Notes under the pieces: model-generated
What the model was told of the DNA's origin: nothing
What the model saw: the letters and a program-made list of their open reading frames with translations, nothing else
Databases searched by the model: none
Translations under genes and position numbers: made by a program
Assembly: GCA_012522165.1 (NCBI GenBank)
Contig: JAAYKZ010000277.1
Location: 1 to 8,651 of the forward strand
DNA length: 8,651 bases
Source of the DNA: Clostridiales bacterium
Lineage (GTDB): Bacteria; Bacillota; Clostridia; Caldicoprobacterales; UBA3941
Reading direction: 5' to 3'
Shown: positions 6,299 through 8,651 of the stretch, piece by piece
How the letters are laid out: each line of letters begins with the position of its first letter
How positions within the stretch are numbered: the stretch's first letter is position 1

Positions 6299-8335
6299 CT
6301 AAAATAGAGAATAAGTTATGAATAGCACGGCTGCTAGAGATGAAACCAGTGATACAACAGTTATTTGGGTATTGATGGATGGGCCTGCGGTATCCTTAAA
6401 TGGGTCGCCTACTGTATCCCCTATAACAGCTGCTTTATGAGCGTCTGAACCCTTGCCTCCACAGTTGCCAGCTTCAATATATTTTTTTGCGTTATCCCAT
6501 AGTCCACCAGCGTTACTCATTAGCATAGCTAATAATAGCCCAGACAAAATATTTCCAGATAAGAAACCTCCAATGGCTTTTACTCCGCCGACAAATCCAA
6601 TAATAAGAGTAATTATAATAGAAGTGAGACCGGCAGGAATAAGCTCTTTTATAGCGCCAACTGTTGCTATATCAATACATTTCTCATATTCAGGCTGTAC
6701 CCCTTCTTTACCTTCACGAAGACCTTCAATAGTATCAAACTGACGATGAATCTCATCCACCATTAATTGTGAATTCCTATTAACACCCATCATCAACATA
6801 GCTGAGAAAACTGCGGGGACTACTGTTCCTATCAAAGCACCAAATAGTACAAGGGGATCCATCAAATCAAAGGAAACTAATTCACCAGTATATTCAAACA
6901 CAATCTCACGGAAAGCAGCTAGCAAGGCTATAACAGTAAGACCTGCAGCACCAATAGCAAAACCCTTGGTAATAGCCTTTGAAGTATTTCCTGCTGCATC
7001 CAGCTGATCAGTTATCTCCAGAACTTGATCACCTAAACCACACATTTCTGCTAATCCACGTGCATTATCCACAATGGGCCCGTATGCGTCATTTGACATA
7101 ATCATACCTACTATGGATAGCATACCAATAGCTGCCATAGAAATACCCATTACAGGATAACCTTCTCCAAGAGGTTCACATATTTTATAAGCAAGAAGCG
7201 AAGCTGCACCAATACCTGCTAGTGATGGCAAAGAACTCAGAAGACCATAAGATATACCTGATAGTATGGTAAAGGCAGGGCCACTTTTACTTGCTTCTGC
7301 CACATACTTTACAGGCTTTTTGTCATCTCCTGTGAAATAATCACTAGTAAGTCCAATAATTACCCCTACAACCATGCCTACTATAGTAGCAACCCATAAA
7401 CGAAATTCTAGATTGAATATCAAGGTCGCTGCTAACGTAAAAACAGTGAAAATACCACAGGTAATATAAGTACCTCTGTTTAGGGCCGCATTGGGATCAC
7501 CATTTTCTCCAACCTTTGAGAATAGGACGCCAATAATTGACGCTAATAGCCCTAGTGAAGCAAAGCAAAACAGTAGATCTATTTGTCCTAAAGGAAGTGC
7601 TATGACAATGGCTGCGGCAATAGCTGCAATATTAGAATCAAATAAATCAGCGCCCATACCAGCAACATCTCCCACATTATCTCCAACATTATCTGCAATA
7701 ACAGCGGGATTTCTTGGATCATCTTCTGGAATTTCCAATTCTACTTTTCCTATTAGATCTGCAGCAATATCAGCAGTTTTGGTATAAATACCACCACCAG
7801 CTTTAGCAAATAAAGCTAGTGAACTTGCTCCAAAGCTAAAGGCTAAAACAATATTAGGATCATTGGTGAAAATATATAATATAGATGCACCAAAAAGCGA
7901 TGTCCCTACAACAGCCATTCCCATAACAGCCCCGCCACGGAAGCCAGCCATAAAAGAAGGTGCTAAACCTTCGCGTGCTGCAGAAGCAGCTTTGACATTT
8001 GCTATAGTTGCTATACTGATTCCAATGTATCCAGCCAAGCCCGAAAATACGGAACCAAGGATATAAGCAATTACCATACCTAGATTAGTTAAGATATTAC
8101 CTTTCCATAATGGTTGAGGGAAAAATATGAGCATCAAAATGGATACTACACCGACAAAGATAGATAAAATGCGGTATTCTCTAGATAAAAAGGTAAAGGC
8201 GCCTTTTCGAATGAGATTTCCTATCTCAGATATTGATCCTTCTGCAGTAGGTAAAGATTTTACCCAATAGTAAAAATATGCTGCAACGCCAAAAGATACT
8301 AATGAGACTAGAATTCCAAAAATAGCCCAACTCAT
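6299..8335 (-). CDS. hppA: Membrane-bound proton-translocating pyrophosphatase, K+-independent type
   Basis: Integral membrane pump that hydrolyses pyrophosphate to two phosphates and moves cations across the membrane. The 678-residue, highly hydrophobic protein (about 15-16 membrane helices expected for the family) keeps the signature regions: ADIAADLIGKVE at 188-199 (a variant of the usual DVGADLVGKVE), the catalytic acidic block DDPRNPAVIADNVGDNVGD at 205-223, SNDAYGPIVDNARG at 414-427, and the C-terminal NAGGLWDNAKKYIE and GDTVGDPFKDTAGPS. In GNTSKAITKG (449-458), Lys453 and Thr456 occupy the two positions that are Lys/Thr in K+-independent and Ala/(Gly or Ala) in K+-dependent enzymes, so I infer a K+-independent H+ pump. 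ATG 8335 is chosen over TTG 8341 because AGGAGG lies 8 bases from the former and only 2 from the latter. It is monocistronic on the visible evidence and convergent with the pst operon. Confidence 0.97.
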   Translation of the reverse strand: MSWAIFGILVSLVSFGVAAYFYYWVKSLPTAEGSISEIGNLIRKGAFTFLSREYRILSIFVGVVSILMLIFFPQPLWKGNILTNLGMVIAYILGSVFSGLAGYIGISIATIANVKAASAAREGLAPSFMAGFRGGAVMGMAVVGTSLFGASILYIFTNDPNIVLAFSFGASSLALFAKAGGGIYTKTADIAADLIGKVELEIPEDDPRNPAVIADNVGDNVGDVAGMGADLFDSNIAAIAAAIVIALPLGQIDLLFCFASLGLLASIIGVLFSKVGENGDPNAALNRGTYITCGIFTVFTLAATLIFNLEFRLWVATIVGMVVGVIIGLTSDYFTGDDKKPVKYVAEASKSGPAFTILSGISYGLLSSLPSLAGIGAASLLAYKICEPLGEGYPVMGISMAAIGMLSIVGMIMSNDAYGPIVDNARGLAEMCGLGDQVLEITDQLDAAGNTSKAITKGFAIGAAGLTVIALLAAFREIVFEYTGELVSFDLMDPLVLFGALIGTVVPAVFSAMLMMGVNRNSQLMVDEIHRQFDTIEGLREGKEGVQPEYEKCIDIATVGAIKELIPAGLTSIIITLIIGFVGGVKAIGGFLSGNILSGLLLAMLMSNAGGLWDNAKKYIEAGNCGGKGSDAHKAAVIGDTVGDPFKDTAGPSINTQITVVSLVSSLAAVLFITYSLF

Positions 8336-8343
8336 ACTCAATT

Positions 8344-8349
8344 CCTCCT
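8344..8349 (-). promoter_or_regulatory. Shine-Dalgarno site that decides the hppA start
   Basis: On the minus strand AGGAGG lies eight bases before the ATG at 8335 but only two before the in-frame TTG at 8341, so translation should begin at 8335. Confidence 0.85.
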
Positions 8350-8366
8350 AAAATAAATAATTTAAC

Positions 8367-8396
8367 TTAATACATAAATATTTCTATATCTGTACA
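8367..8396 (-). promoter_or_regulatory. Possible sigma-A-type promoter of hppA
   Basis: On the minus strand TGTACA (8396-8391, 4 of 6 to TTGACA) and TATTAA (8372-8367, 4-5 of 6 to TATAAT) are 18 bases apart, which would start transcription near 8360, about 25 bases before the hppA ATG. TTGTCT (8408-8403) with TAGAAA (8386-8381) is a comparable alternative. The region is AT-rich and both matches are weak. Confidence 0.25.
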
Positions 8397-8509
8397 GAAT
8401 AGACAATACAGAATTAGGCGGATTAACTTTTGTAGCGTATATAGGGGGGCTATTACCTCCAAGAGAAAGGGAAATTATTGATATATTATTTCCTGTCATA
8501 TTTAAATAG
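8378..8509 (+). pseudogene. Possible short gene remnant, unrecognised
   Basis: A 43-codon open stretch ends at TAG 8507-8509. Its later part, with segments such as LGGLTFVAYIGGLLPP and REREIIDILFPVIFK, looks like a real protein tail in codon use and composition. There is no ATG, GTG or TTG in frame after the upstream stop at 8375-8377, and no Shine-Dalgarno site. It also runs head-to-head into the hppA promoter region. I do not recognise the family. It could be the end of a gene lost by deletion, or chance. Confidence 0.2.
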
Positions 8510-8519
8510 AAAAAACAAC

Positions 8520-8547
8520 AAGTAAACATAAGAGCTGCATAAGTAAA
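8520..8547. repeat. Short direct repeats upstream of hppA
   Basis: CATAAG occurs at 8527-8532 and 8538-8543, 11 bases apart, and AAGTAAA at 8520-8526 and 8541-8547, 21 bases apart, so the spacings are about one and two helical turns. They lie some 185-210 bases before the hppA start. This could be a regulator site or chance in AT-rich DNA. Confidence 0.3.
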
Positions 8548-8651
8548 TCTGAAAATATGTGAATATACTAATCTATTTCTATATTGCAGATGGTGGTATG
8601 GAAATTGAATGGGTCTAACACACTCAGAATTATTATATATAGGCGGAACAA

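Larger units (their letters stand above)
8336..8651. other. Upstream region of hppA with no convincing gene
   Basis: These 316 bases hold the hppA leader at their left end and otherwise no gene with start, ribosome-binding site and adequate length. Three things are visible. A + strand open stretch at 8378-8509 reads like protein but has no start codon. A minus-strand frame is open from the right edge to a TAA at 8362-8364, but few of its codons begin with G (about 14 percent), unlike real genes. Short direct repeats lie at 8520-8547. The region may continue into a gene beyond the right edge. Confidence 0.6.

Noticed and set aside
6288..6319. Inverted repeat ATAACTTA/TAAGTTAT around the hppA stop
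   Set aside because: Eight A/T-rich pairs with a 16-base spacer, overlapping coding sequence and lacking a T tract; likely chance.
6453..8066. Several + strand open frames inside hppA, and minus-strand frames inside the pst/pho genes
   Set aside because: They are antisense shadows of strongly conserved genes, lack ribosome-binding sites and match no recognisable family.
8389..8398. Ten-base palindrome TCTGTACAGA upstream of hppA as an operator
   Set aside because: Palindromes of this size are expected several times by chance in a window this long; it overlaps the tentative promoter but has no further support.
8445..8460. GGGGG/CCTCC mini-hairpin on the + strand
   Set aside because: Only five pairs including one G-T, no T-run, and no gene upstream that it would terminate.
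8492..8510. CTGTCATA at 8493-8500, resembling half of the enterobacterial Pho box
   Set aside because: The second half-site is absent, and Gram-positive PhoP uses different TTAACA-like repeats; one 8-base match in AT-rich DNA is weak.
8362..8649. Minus-strand frame open from the right edge for 95 codons
   Set aside because: Few codons begin with G (about 14 percent), the composition is rich in Tyr, Asn, Cys and His, and no family is recognisable; it looks like a chance or shadow frame.

Overview
The window comes from an AT-rich, low-GC Gram-positive bacterium, most likely an anaerobic member of the Clostridia. This is inferred from purine-rich Shine-Dalgarno sites, A/T-ending codons, GTG and TTG starts, a pst-phoU-phoPR gene order and a membrane pyrophosphatase. 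Species cannot be named from the sequence alone.

Positions 1-6143 (+ strand) hold most of one tightly packed phosphate operon: the 3' part of pstS, then pstC, pstA, pstB, phoU, a PhoP/PhoB-type response regulator and a PhoR-type sensor kinase. Genes abut, overlap by a few bases or sit within 33 bases of each other, so they are probably co-transcribed. The operon promoter lies left of the window. PstS captures phosphate outside the membrane, PstC/PstA form the channel and PstB drives it with ATP. PhoU relays transport status to the PhoR kinase, which phosphorylates PhoP. Transporter, relay and two-component system are thus encoded together.

Positions 6144-6298 lie between convergent genes and hold a perfect 15-bp inverted repeat, probably a two-way terminator. 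Positions 6299-8335 (- strand) encode a membrane-bound proton-translocating pyrophosphatase (hppA). Its residues at the two potassium-specificity positions (Lys and Thr) are those of the K+-independent H+-pumping class. Positions 8336-8651 hold the hppA leader and about 300 bases with no convincing gene, only a short gene-like fragment and some direct repeats.

This is mainly a conserved housekeeping locus and I do not see a new system in it. The points most worth a second look are the PstS, whose visible part runs C-terminal half, linker, then a second N-terminal half that stops mid-domain (a 1.5-domain protein or a circular permutant), and an in-frame 9-bp tandem repeat at the start of pstA. 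The pairing of a pyrophosphatase with the phosphate operon is of lesser interest.
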